Positions 50,495 to 60,857 of a stretch of DNA of 64,000 bases are shown in pieces. The stretch is from Limnephilus marmoratus (Eukaryota; Arthropoda; Insecta; Trichoptera; Limnephilidae): NCBI GenBank assembly GCA_917880885.1, contig OU862927.1:21483450-21547449 (forward strand). The letters run 5' to 3'. A model generated the notes under the pieces. It saw nothing but the letters and a program-made list of their open reading frames with translations, searched no databases and had not been told where the DNA came from. Positions within the stretch are counted from its first letter, which is position 1. Every line of letters begins with the position of its first letter. A program made the position numbers and the translations under genes.

Positions 50495-51490
50495 AAAATT
50501 ATTATTATTATATTATTATTATTATTATATAATGAGCAGGCAGCATTCTGCTGATGCGCTCATATCTAATTTAAATAGTTTGACAGTAAATTTTAATTTT
50601 CAACTGAGTTAGTCCTTTTTTCTCTCCAAATGTGAATCCAATAGAGCTTTAAATTGGTTTATGTTAGTTGCATCGATGACATGTTGTGGGAGTTTGTTCA
50701 AGCATCAACCACTCTATTTGCAAGGAAGTGTTTTCTAGGATTAGATGCAAAAGGCGTTTTGGTAATTTTTTTCGAGTGTCCACGGAGAATTATATTTTTA
50801 CTAGTAGTGAAGATTCCTTGGATGTCAGGGCAGCTGTAGTGTCCAGATAAAATTTTGAAGGTCTCGATCAAGTCACCCCTTTCTCTTCTATCTTTTAAGG
50901 TTGGTAGGTAATCTTAATTCCTTGAGTCTATCTTCATATCGCCGATCTTTCAAAGCTCTTGGTATTTTAGTGAAACGTCTCTGTACTCCCTCTATCAGAT
51001 TTATATCCTTTGCAAAGTAAGGACTCCATATTTGGAAAGCATATTCCAGGAGAGGTCGCACATATGTTTTGTATATTTTTAACATCATGTCCGGTGTTAG
51101 GTCAAGGAATGCTTTCCTGATTAAATATGTTAGTGAGTTTGCTCTTTTCACAATCCCAGCGATGTGCGGTTCCCATTTTAAATCTTGTGATATGGTAACT
51201 CCTAAGTCTTGTTGTAATGTCACTGCTTTTAGTGGCGTTCCATTAAGTTTGTATGCAAGTGTAGGGTTAGTTTTTCCAACATGTAGGACAGTGCATTTTT
51301 CGACATTGAGTTTTAGAAGCCAATCGTTTGTCCATTGATATATTTCATTTAGATCGTTTTGCAGTTGGTCGTGATGTGTGAGTGGGTTGGCATAGAATTT
51401 TGTATCATCTGCGAAGCAGCTGGAATCTGATTTTATTTTATTGTGCAGGTCCGTGATGTACAAAATAAACAGAACAGAATTATCTACAAC
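50495..51490 (-). pseudogene. CR1-like LINE, 5'-truncated within RT
   Basis: On the minus strand: NSVLFILYITDLHNKI (RT motif after the lost QGS box), CFADDTKFYA (DD pair), KLNVEKCTVLHVGK, QDLGVTISQDLKWEPHI, TYVRPLLEYAFQIWSPYF and VQRRFTKIPRALKDRRYEDR, then a frameshift near 50890 and RGDLIETFKILSG. The 3' tail is (AAT)n at 50495-50532. Truncation falls in the RT palm; the first catalytic D is lost. Confidence 0.85.
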
Positions 51491-51882
51491 TTAACCGCAA
51501 ATGTTGAGGTACAATTGTGGAGTTGAAAAATACAATAAAAATAAATAATAAAATACTAAATAAATAAATAATAAAAAATAAATAAGACCTAAGAATTTGT
51601 CCTAGTACTTTACTTACTTAGACTTGATTATTTTAATGATTAAAAACGTCATTCCTCCATTTGATTCGCTAATTTAGTAACAAAATGTTAGTTGAACACT
51701 TTAATAAAAAATGTGATTTCTATTAGTTGTTTTATTGACCCTGTTTTCAGTGAAATATAACTATAACAATTAGGTACTGCTGTTATTACACATATAGTCC
51801 AGACTTAAAACCGAAATTTCCTCGTATTTCTACCTTCAAATCCTGGATTTCAAAGTTTTGGGATGGCAACCCTATATTAAAT

Positions 51883-53090
51883 TGAATCATAACTTTTATG
51901 TTTGCTTTTGGTTAAGTTGCAACGTGGTACAAAGCGCTAAGTTCCCGGGTAAGTTCCAGGTATTGCGGTTCAATTATCTGCTAACTAAGACCTTCGTCAT
52001 TAGGCGAACAACATTTCCGCTTATAATGATGGTAGTAGGGGAAAATCAGTTTTTCGTACCCCAGAAATGTTTGTAAGGATGGCAAAACAGTTATCATATT
52101 TTTTTAGTGAAGCTATATCATTGGACCATGTGATGAATGAACCACACACAATTTGCAAGATTTGACTTTTTAATGAACACATTATCAATAAAATACTAGT
52201 GATATTTTCATTTATACTAAAGACACCCAAACGAAAAGTTCAACTTTAGAAACATCAACGTAGATTGACAGCCTTTAATATTTTCTACATCATTTTTTCA
52301 CACATAAAATAATACAGAAAAATTCTTGCAGTTATTATGCTAGACTTTGATCTAGAAGAAAAAATAACAACTCTGCTGAAATCATCCAAACCATAAAAAA
52401 GCTTTCATTTTTTTAACATTTTGCTGAAACCGTCTTGATAAACCCTATTGATAAAATAATCAACATTTAACCCATTGGCCACAGAATTAATGAGCAAAAA
52501 ATTGGCCTTCACCACTGAATTAATTTTGTACCAAAAATTGACAACCTGCATTGGTGTACTAAATATATTGTAACTTTTAAACCATATATTCAAATCAATT
52601 AATTTCTTTAAATTTGTTTACATATTGGATTAATGTATAGAAAAAAATAAAAATAAAGTTTTTAAAAATATTAAAATATGTGTAAATAAGCATTCAAATA
52701 TAACGTTCTCTTTTTTCGTAAGTTTTTTTTCCATATTTTTACTCAAAAAGTTCCAAAAAAACATAATATTCATAAATCGAACAATAATATTTTTTTCTTT
52801 TTACATACATGTATTCTAAAAACTAATAAAATAATTTGGTTTGATAGTCCTCAAAGAAATCAGGGACGTTCAGGGTCACTACCAAAAGCCTAGAACCACT
52901 CGCAATTTTGAAGAAATTAAATGGCGGCTGGCTGCATGCAAAACTCGGAACACAAACATCAGGAAAAAAACATATTATTGCCAATTCTACGAAATAAATG
53001 ATTATTATCTACAGAGCGTTCAGCATTTAAAATTTTATATATATACTGTAAAAAAATAACATTTTCAACCATATAACACAGTGATTTCGC
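51883..53090. other. Unassigned AT-rich DNA
   Basis: No recognisable gene or repeat. Confidence 0.4.
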
Positions 53091-53094
53091 GAAT

Positions 53095-53505
53095 GCGATT
53101 ATATGGTCTCTGTGGTCGTAAGGAAGACTCTCGACTAGCAATCCGGAAGTCGCGGGTTCAAATCCCGGCTCGCGAAAGCAATTTTTATTTGATTGATTTG
53201 TGTTTTCACATATAATCATTTAAACATAATATACGGTGTATTTACGGCACGTTCCAGAGTGGAGGATACTCTCGGTATCGCCCTTGTGTAAGATCAGAAT
53301 TCAAGAGGTTCAGAATTGGCTTCAACCGTTTAGTTACTAGATCTGAATAGTCAAGTACTTCTCAATCTTCCTCTTCCCATCTCCTCCTCCTCCTCACTTT
53401 CTTTCAGTCTTACAACATACCCCAATTAGGAATGCCGCAGTCTCACTAGATTCAGGAGGTTGGGAGCAGTTGCGACTCTTGGTATTTCACTTTAAAAAAT
53501 CTCAG
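53095..53505 (+). repeat. SINE family A, full-length-looking copy
   Basis: A tRNA-like head with TCTCTGTGGTCGTAAGG and a perfect B box CGGGTTCAAATCCCGGC, then GGCACGTTCCAGAGTGGAGG, GATACTCTCGGTATCGCC, TAGATCTGAATAGTCAAGTA, the CT-rich CTTCCCATCTCCTCC, ACATACCCCAATTAGGAATG and CTCACTAGATTCAGGAGG. It is the reference copy of the family in this window. Confidence 0.85.
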
Positions 53506-53529
53506 CTTGCTGATTTGTGGGTTGGAGGG

Positions 53530-54130
53530 CTTAAACATAACATATATACATAACATATGAAGCACATGTTCGCAGCATCCTAGAATGCAGCTCCAATATT
53601 TGGGCCCCCTCTGAACAAAACCATATCCTAGAAATAGAAAGAGTACAAAAAAGTTTATGCATTATCTGTATATGAGGGAATATACATACTACCCATTTCT
53701 GTATCCATCGTTGTTCTTAACAGGAATGCTCGATCTTAATACCTTAGAAGCCCGCCGAAAAATATTTTTGGGAAAACATTTTCTTAAGCTGATCTCCGGT
53801 ATTGTACTGAATCCACCTACATTAAAGGAGATTAACCTATATGTCCCTAACGCGTATACTCGTGGAAGATCCCACGCACTTTTTATGTTCCGAAAGCAAG
53901 AACTTCTTCCTTCAGAATGCTCCATTAAACAGAGCAAACTTAACCGCTTAACGATTCTGCATTGAGCATCGACATCTTCAATGTTACCCATAAAGAGTTC
54001 AGACATACGTCACAATATAGTGAAACTGCCCCCACACTTTTTTTTCTTCTTTTAAATTTTCTAATCTTCTCCGTAATAATTTGGTGTATAATTGTTTTAT
54101 GTAGAACCTGAAAAATAAATAAATAAATAT
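53530..54130 (+). pseudogene. Jockey/CR1-like LINE, 3' fragment
   Basis: YEAHVRSILECSSNIWAPS and HILEIERVQKSLC (post-RT thumb), a frameshift, then LDLNTLEARRKIFLGKHFLK, LYVPNAYTRGRSHALF (C-terminal block), and a 3' sequence ending in (AAAT)n at 54110-54128. The RT core is missing. Confidence 0.8.
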
Positions 54131-54775
54131 ACAAGAAAACGTATTTCGATTCTTTAAAAAAAATTAGATACCGTGGTAATTAGAGATATCCATCAAAACA
54201 TAATCCTTCAAAACGAAAATGTCCAATGGTCATAAAAGGATTTATCACATTTTGAAATGTAAAACGAATAGTAAGTACCTACCTTTTTTCAGAATTTTGA
54301 CCGAAAACTTCTTCCATCTGAGATACGTACATAAATATAAAAACAAAATGTGGACATTTCCATAAATCCACGTCTCGCCTCGCGTCTGACAACACCTGCT
54401 CCCGGCTTGCCGTGATCTGATTATTAATGAGAGCTACCTGCCCTTGGTGCGGGGGAAATGGGAAGGGAAGAGATAGGGATGGGTAGAATGTCACTACTTG
54501 AAAAACAAGTATTTTTTTGGCAACCGGTGTCAAATACACCACATTATTTTGAGATCGGTGAACTTAATAAAATGTACTGAAATGTGGACCGCGTGGAAGA
54601 CTATGTACAATTAACAAAAAAAGAAATCGTATAATTCGTATTATCCGCGATGCTATCCAGGATACAAACCAATTCTTAGAATGATTGTTTCCAATATAAT
54701 ATGGAAAAATAATAAGTTGAAGATAATATTGTTAATTCTAAAATTTGAAATATGAGATTGACAATTATGACGATT
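54131..54775. other. Unassigned DNA
   Basis: No recognisable gene or repeat; a GC-richer patch lies at 54365-54470. Confidence 0.35.
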
Positions 54776-54780
54776 TGACA

Positions 54781-54960
54781 GAAGGTGGCAATAGCGAAAT
54801 TGGTTAACGCGCACGTCCCGGTTAGACGAGAGGTCTGGGTTCGAGTGCCAGTTGCGACCATTGTCTTTTCTCAGTTTTTCTGTGTCTTGTTCTCTTTCAT
54901 ATTTTCTTTTAGATTATTATTGTTATCTTTTTCTTCAATGATATGTTATAAAGCAAATTA
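54781..54960 (+). repeat. SINE family C copy
   Basis: tRNA-like head: AATAGCGAAATTGGTTAACG (box A) and GGTCTGGGTTCGAGTGCC (box B, one change), then GTTGCGACC and TTGTCTTTTCTCAGTTTTTC, parallel to the tails at 5870 and 44720. Confidence 0.75.
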
Positions 54961-55034
54961 ATATAATTAATATTAATATTGTGGACCGCGAAGACTATGT
55001 ACAATTAACAAAAAAAGAATTAGTATAATATAAT

Positions 55035-55420
55035 TAGGGAGGTGGTATGGGTATCGGCGTCTCGGAAATCATTTATTGGCTAACCAACACCCCTGACATA
55101 GGCCACCTCAAGTGGTTTGCTATGTTTGGTTACTTAGCAGGGTTGCCCGGGTTCATGGGGTGAGGTTTGTCTAGGTCTTAGCGGTCAATGCGTTTACCCA
55201 CCTACCTCGCGGCGCGGCGGAACGAATAGGACGAGATTGTTTCTCTTTCGACCAATATCCTTGCACCGCAGTGGGAGAGATGGATTCATACTTCCGTCCC
55301 TCGTAGACATATTGACCCCCAGATTCCCACCCACCGCTCATACATTTTCCTTCCCATAACTTCATCTCCTTCCTTTATCTAAAAAGACCATTCATACAGC
55401 ATCACCAAAGATAAAGATTT
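55035..55420 (+). repeat. SINE family B, longest copy
   Basis: GGTATGGGTATCGGCGTCTC, CATTTATTGGCTAACCAACA, GCTATGTTTGGTTACTTAGC, CATGGGGTGAGGTTTGTC, the middle AGTGGGAGAGATGGATTC, and the 3' block CTCCTTCCTTTATCTAAAA ending at CAGCATCACCAAAGAT. The terminal hairpin and poly-A are missing. Confidence 0.75.
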
Positions 55421-58060
55421 TGACTTCTTTTTAAAATAATTCTAGAATTATATGATAATATAATATTTTTACTCTATTTTAGAAGAAATCAAAACCTTAC
55501 AGTACTTATTGTAGTAAAATAAAATGTGCTAAACTAATATTTTCGACAAATGGAAAATAATGGTAAGATTAATAAAATAATAAAGTTGCTCTCAAGGTTA
55601 AAAATCTTACCTCTATTCATGATGCCGAATAGAAAAAGGTAAAAAGATAAAAGGAAGAAATTAAAATAACCGATTAAAGAAACCGATTGTAACCATTGCA
55701 GACAAGGCAACTAGGTTTTAATTTATATATATCAATGGCTACGTGCTATCATTTATTTATTTATTGCAAAATGAGAAATACATGAAAAAACATAAGCTGC
55801 ATATCTCACTAGGGCATTCCTGTAACGAGATATGCAGTTTTACAAAGTAATTAAAAAAATACATATTAATAATTATAAACCTACAAAAGAAGCACCGAGA
55901 ACAATTATTCAGATATGAATTATTAATAATTTAATTATAGCTGGGCAGTATGGTCATCGTTGGCAACAATAACATTATACTGTAAACAAAAAATATAAGG
56001 TACCTATTAGTTGTGGCTTACCAGATGCATTCATAGGGTACCATAGTAGCATTTAATTATTAACAAAAAATAAAGATTGGTAAATAACAACAGCTAAATA
56101 ATATCAGGTAAATAATAATAAACAATTATGTATATTAAAAATAATAATAATTAAATAATAAATTTATATAGTTTATGTAATGAATATTAATACATTAAGT
56201 AAATAAATATATAAATATAAATAAATTGAGTAGATAATATATAGTATAATTATGAGTAAACAAAAATAAACAATTTATTAATAATCATTGCTATTACCTT
56301 TTACACCGAGCCGCCATTTTGTGACGACAATGTAGCGTTGTACGCGGCTTCAATGGATCCCTACTATGTATAAATGCAATTTGAAAATCTATACATACAT
56401 TTACTTGAATTTGAATAGTGATTCCTTGTCACCGCTTCACTGTTCGGTGCGATAAATTGTCATGCACATCCCTATTTGCGGTGGATAACAGTTACAAAGT
56501 TAGAGATGGCAGGACCTTAAGTGCAACCTATCGATCCGCGACCCGTCTGCGCTTTTACAGTTTACACCGGCACTCCTTAAATGCTTCTATTCAACCGAAA
56601 CGTGATTTAGAAACCAGTGGATAAGTTTATCAGGTGATTAAAGTCGAGATTTCATTTTATTATATCGGATTGCGCTGGCTTTTATTGGCCGAGATACATA
56701 CGTTTTATAACTGGTGATATTTTGCTGACGTTTGTAGCTTTTTTACTATCTTAATAAAATATTTTTTATTATGAGGATGGACGAACCAAATGGCCAGCGG
56801 CTGGCGTAAAACATTCCTATTTTTGGTCGCATTTGGACAAAAAGTATGAAGTCCTAAAAATACGAATGATAACATCTCATAATGCAATAAACCTTTTCCA
56901 CAATTCGTGGTATGTGCTTGACTAAGGATTAACGATAAAAGTGGGCTTGGTATTGTAATGTTGGGTATTATTTACATTCTAACACTATTATTCTTATTCT
57001 TCTTCTCAACAACAGGTTCTTAATAACATAGGTACTGGTTTATTGTGAGTTTACGTATTTACGATATTAATGCTGCAAGTCAAACAATCTGTCTATACAA
57101 GTGGTTGAGGCGGTACACAACCCCTTAGAATTTTTGTTTGCTCAAAAATCACATTTTAATAATTTCCGGCGAATCCGTATTATATAACTATAATAACTTT
57201 TTTATTTCCATGCCGCACAAGAAATGCGAGTTATTTATATATTAGATTAATAAAAACTGTACCTTACCATTAATATATTTTACGCACAACGATTTCAAAA
57301 CTTTATAAGCCGTTTTTCAACTATAAAGTTAGCGGTAAGCACCAGATTTTATTTTCTAGACGATGAATTAATAACTTTGGGAGGACAAAATGGAAACACA
57401 TTTTAAATATTTGTAACACGTTCTTCAGTATTAATTAAAATGAACGCAGCAGAAAGGTTGAATCTCCAGGACTGCTAGGGGAAATTCGACCTACGTTCGT
57501 ACAATACGCCGTGCCGCGGCGTATATTTGCTTACACACTTTCTTCACTTACGTCGTTAAGATTCCCACATTATTTATCTTCTTCTTCTTTTTTTGATAGG
57601 CAAATTCGACAGTAGGTCCGTCCAGTGCACGGGTCGCAGTCGCAATTTGTATACATGGCTTCTTTACTTACGTCGTAAAGATTCTGAATATATTTTAGGG
57701 TATATTGTCGTCAAAATTGAATCTGGTGGGTAGACTGACCAGAGCTATGTAGTATCGACGGCTCCCGCCTACTCAGATACCCCTATCGGCCATAGATAGA
57801 AGCACTTTCCCTGCTGGCATCACTTAGAATCTTTTTCAATACATTAAAGGTGTTTTCCGAACTTTAAAAAATGAATGGGTATAGATGATGCGATTAAGAA
57901 ACTCATTTTCCACCTTTTAGCCTAAAAGGGAATATTATAGATATAAATATATACATTCAACTTCACGAAATAATTAAAACTTGTAGCTTAAATTGTATTC
58001 ACACAAGTAGTAATGAAAAAAAAAATATCTCGGAATAATCATCGCTAGTGTAGTGTCCGT
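55421..58060. other. Unassigned, mostly AT-rich DNA
   Basis: No gene recognised. An (ATTT)n-led stretch at 55740-55870 containing CATATCTCACTAGGGCATTC looks like an inverted retroelement 3' end. At about 57540-57560 and 57660-57690 a CTTACGTCGTNAAGATTC motif recurs. The 68-codon frame at 56418-56624 has no motif. Confidence 0.3.
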
Positions 58061-58076
58061 GGTACACTGTGGCCGC

Positions 58077-58098
58077 GGGGGGGGGGGGGGGGGGGGGG
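58077..58098 (+). repeat. Run of 22 G
   Basis: An uninterrupted poly-G next to GGCCGC and followed by GC-rich sequence up to 58195. Such a run can form G-quadruplexes and its exact length may be a sequencing estimate. Confidence 0.9.
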
Positions 58099-58247
58099 AC
58101 CGGGTGCCGAACGTGGCCGAAGGTTTCCGATCCTGCCCGAAGGTGGTAGTGGAGGGGCAGGCCAGAGGCGCTGGCAGTGCACGGCGGCTGCCGGCATTCC
58201 GCGAATTACCTTACTAGCGTTAGCATTGTACTTCTTCATAATTGACT

Positions 58248-59091
58248 TGTGGCGACACATCGAGAAACATCTGATATTCGCGCGGCGCTGGCAAGCCACT
58301 CACCTATATTCCTGTCTACCTACGATGGCAGGATGGACTTTGGCCGCCTGCCGCGCCGATGACGATAATAATATTGCCACCGCCTAGAAAGGTCTAGAGT
58401 TTACAAGCCGCCTGAATATTCGGCACCGCGTATGTTCCCGTACCTTCCAGTGTGCACATTGCCGGCGAATGGAACATTACTCCACCGGTCGCGCTGGTAT
58501 ATATAAAGCGACTAAACTCGGCGCTAGCTCAGTCAGTCTCACACTTACAGTCGGCCAACATCTCAGCATGTAACGATCTCCGCACAAGTGCTCCTGCAGT
58601 GCTCTACACATCCAGGTTCCCGAGGTTCATCACCACGTCTCAGCTACGAGGCCCATCGTGCCTTCAACTCCTCAAAACAGCTACATCCCGCGACTTATAA
58701 GGTTTGACGCCACCTTCAGTCCAGGGATCAGCTCACCACTTCATGGCACCCCGAAGCCCCACCGTACTTCGCTGCCATGGAAACACGCTCCGCCTCGCCA
58801 GGACTACCTGCTGGTGGCTCAGCTCACCGAGCCACACACCGTTCATCTCCGCGACTTAAAGCGTCGAGCAACGGCCTGGAAGATAGGTCATCTCCACCGC
58901 CATGGTGTCGAGCAACTCGCTGACCTTCACCGCACCATCTCCATCACCTCCGTACGCCTGCAGCATCTCATCACGGCATCTTGTATACATCATGTTACCG
59001 CTTTATCGACCTCGCTACGTAGCCCAATAAACGACTGACTCATACTTCGACCTGACGCCTTTTATTTCTCGTTTTGTCTCCCGCTCCCTCA
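58248..59091 (+). repeat. LTR-A, 5' copy
   Basis: 844 bp, TG...CA ends. Core promoter TATATATAAAG at 58498-58508, then CAGTCAGTCTCACAC; AATAAA at 59026-59031 sets the R/U5 boundary soon after. Similar over nearly its whole length to the solo LTR at 328-1173. Confidence 0.85.
58498..58508 (+). promoter_or_regulatory. TATA box of LTR-A
   Basis: TATATATAAAG with an initiator-like TCAGTCTC about 30 bases downstream, conserved with the solo LTR copy. Confidence 0.6.
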
Positions 59092-59093
59092 AC

Positions 59094-59111
59094 TGGTGAC
59101 CCCGACGTGAT
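59094..59111 (+). other. Primer binding site, tRNA-Trp type
   Basis: TGGTGACCCCGACGTGAT begins two bases after the LTR end and is complementary to the 3' end of insect tRNA-Trp (CGTCGGGGTCA plus CCA) apart from the last base. It would prime minus-strand synthesis. Confidence 0.75.
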
Positions 59112-59281
59112 ATGGATACGCAGCATACAGCATCCTGACATGTGTGTTACCACAGCGCATCCGGTAACACCGCAAAAACGAGGGAATCGGTAGAGACGCA
59201 TCAGCATGGACACACCGACCAGCATCTACCCAGTTTCCTGCAAACCCTGGCCTCATCTTTTACGCGATACTTCGCATCGCT

Positions 59282-59291
59282 GGGGAAGGAG
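59282..59291 (+). other. Polypurine tract
   Basis: GGGGAAGGAG two bases before the second LTR start at 59294; the expected plus-strand primer for reverse transcription. Confidence 0.65.
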
Positions 59292-59514
59292 TCTGTGGCG
59301 ACACATCGAGAAACATCTGATATTCGCGCGGCGCTGGCAAACCACTCACCTATGTACCTATCTACCTACGACGGCAGGATGGACTTTGGCCGCCTGCCGC
59401 CTGCCGCGCCGATGACGATAATAATATCGCCACCAAAGGTCGCGTAAATAACCATTCGTATAAACGAGACCTTTTCAATAAATTGTATTTGTAATTGTCA
59501 CAGACATTACAACT

Positions 59515-59532
59515 TGGCGCAGCCGGTTGATA
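59515..59532 (+). other. Primer binding site, tRNA-Ser type
   Basis: TGGCGCAGCCGGTTGATA. TGGCGCAG matches the complement of an insect tRNA-Ser 3' end (CTGCG plus CCA), with a mismatch further in. It lies three bases after the LTR end. Confidence 0.65.
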
Positions 59533-59701
59533 TACGAAAGAAGAGTTTATTTAATAAGGTGCAGTCGAGTTTACTCACAAATATTTGGGTGTAAGGGTGA
59601 CTCGGCAGTTTTTTTCTCAAACGTTTATTGTCATGTCAGAGAAAAGCGGCAATTGGAAGAAAGATTTCAAGTACAAGGCGGAATCACTTATATTTCTTGA
59701 A

Positions 59702-59860
59702 GAAGGAAGGAAGACGGTCACTCCGACCCAAATATTAAGAAGGAAGGAAGACGGTCACTCCAGACCTAAAAAAAAAAAATTTTTTTAGAAGGAAGGAAGA
59801 CGGTCACTCCGACCCAAATATTAAGAAGGAAGGAAGACGATCACTCCGATCAAGAGGAAA
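59702..59860 (+). repeat. 37-bp repeats in gypsy leader
   Basis: GAAGGAAGGAAGACGGTCAC starts units at 59702, 59739, 59788 and 59825 (periods 37, 49, 37); the third interval is lengthened by an A/T run. Units also share CTCCGACCCAAATATTAA. They lie upstream of the gag start. Confidence 0.9.
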
Positions 59861-60008
59861 ACCATTAACTTACAAGCAGCCATCGCCGTGGACCCTTGTT
59901 GAGTTAAGTAGTTTGTCCTTTTGGAGGTTATTGTCGTCGGGCTTTTTTTTTTGTGGTATTTTGCTGAGTCACTGTTGGTTCGGGTGCCGGTCGGGATTCG
60001 GTTTAGCA

Positions 60009-60857
60009 ATGGAGACCAGTGGTATCCCGAGGTTTTGCCATATTCGCGACGATTGGGGAATTTTCCGACTCAGGCTAGAACAATTCTTACTGATCCGTGA
60101 TGAAGCGAAATCCGTAAAGTTAGATGCTACCCAGAAGAGGGCATATTTGTTGAATTCCCTCGAAGCTGAAACACTCTCTGTTTTGATTAATTTATGTTTT
60201 CCTACCAAGGTCACAGATACATTGTTCGACACTTTAATGAGTTTATTAGAGAAACATTGTTCGAAACCTAAGTCAGTTTTTAGAGAACGGGAATTGTTTT
60301 TTTCAGCTAAACAATCGCAGGGGGAATCAGTAAAAAAATTTGCCGTGCGTTTACGCGGCTTAAGTACTTTTTGTGAGTTCGGCACGCGTTTAGATGCTAA
60401 TTTAGCAGATGTGTTTGCTCTAGGGTTAATCCCTGGGAGAGCAATAGAGAAAATTTATCTTGAGGGACCCAGTCTTTCTTTCATTAAGATGGAGGAACTA
60501 GCGACTAGTATTGTCGGGTTGGACCATCTGGGCTTGAAAGTGAAAGATGAGGGGTCTGAAGGTAGATTTGTCAGTGCAATCGGGAAAAAAACAGAAACGT
60601 CGGGGAGTCTGCGATCGGGTTCTAGGGGGAAACCAGGGGTTTCAAGAACGGATTCGCGGTCAGGCAGCCCCGGACGGAAGGTTTTATTGGGTGTTAAGAA
60701 ATGTTCTTGTTGTGGTGCCATCCACGCATTTAGAGATTGTAAATTTAAAAGCGCAAAATGTTTCGTCTGTAAACAGGTGGGCCACATCAAGAACGTTTGC
60801 AAGAACAGTAAAGTGCACAGTGCACAGGGAGCGCGTAGCATTTGTTATTCCATATAA
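60009..60857 (+). CDS. Gag of mag-like retrotransposon
   Basis: 282 residues from the ATG at 60009 (METSGIPRF); the upstream in-frame ATG at 59913 is in the leader and less likely. The capsid-like region spans ~10-200 (DDWGIFRLRLEQFLLI, YLLNSLEAETLSVLINL, FAVRLRGLSTFCEFG). A basic, Ser-rich linker follows, then two CCHC knuckles: C232-C235-H239-C244 (CSCCGAIHAFRDC) and C251-C254-H259-C264 (CFVCKQVGHIKNVC). It packages the element's RNA into particles. The frame is open throughout; the protease-pol frame overlaps in -1 phase. Confidence 0.9.
   Translation: METSGIPRFCHIRDDWGIFRLRLEQFLLIRDEAKSVKLDATQKRAYLLNSLEAETLSVLINLCFPTKVTDTLFDTLMSLLEKHCSKPKSVFRERELFFSAKQSQGESVKKFAVRLRGLSTFCEFGTRLDANLADVFALGLIPGRAIEKIYLEGPSLSFIKMEELATSIVGLDHLGLKVKDEGSEGRFVSAIGKKTETSGSLRSGSRGKPGVSRTDSRSGSPGRKVLLGVKKCSCCGAIHAFRDCKFKSAKCFVCKQVGHIKNVCKNSKVHSAQGARSICYSI

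Larger units (their letters stand above)
47942..51874. mobile_element. hAT-2: hAT element carrying two nested LINEs
   Basis: Left terminus TAGGGTTCCTGTTTTCCC and inverted right terminus TAGGGTTGCCATCCCAAAA share TAGGGTTsC. TATTAAAT stands on both sides (47934-47941 and 51875-51882), a perfect 8-bp duplication as made by hAT transposases. Its own sequence is about 47942-48260 and 51490-51874. The minus-strand 71-codon frame at 47985-48200 could be a piece of hAT coding sequence but carries no motif I can name. Confidence 0.85.
58248..59447 (+). mobile_element. Miniature LTR element of family LTR-A
   Basis: An 844-bp LTR (58248-59091, TGTGGCG...CCCTCA), a primer binding site, only ~200 bp of internal sequence, a polypurine tract (59282-59291) and the start of a second LTR (59294, TGTGGCGACACATCGAGAAA as in the first). 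This is the layout of a TRIM-like or internally deleted, non-coding LTR retrotransposon. The second LTR stops matching at about 59447, where unrelated LTR sequence with its own primer site follows. Confidence 0.8.

Noticed and set aside
59585..59788. Small gene upstream of gag
   Set aside because: The frame runs through the 37-bp leader repeats and ends in a poly-A/T run; probably untranslated leader.
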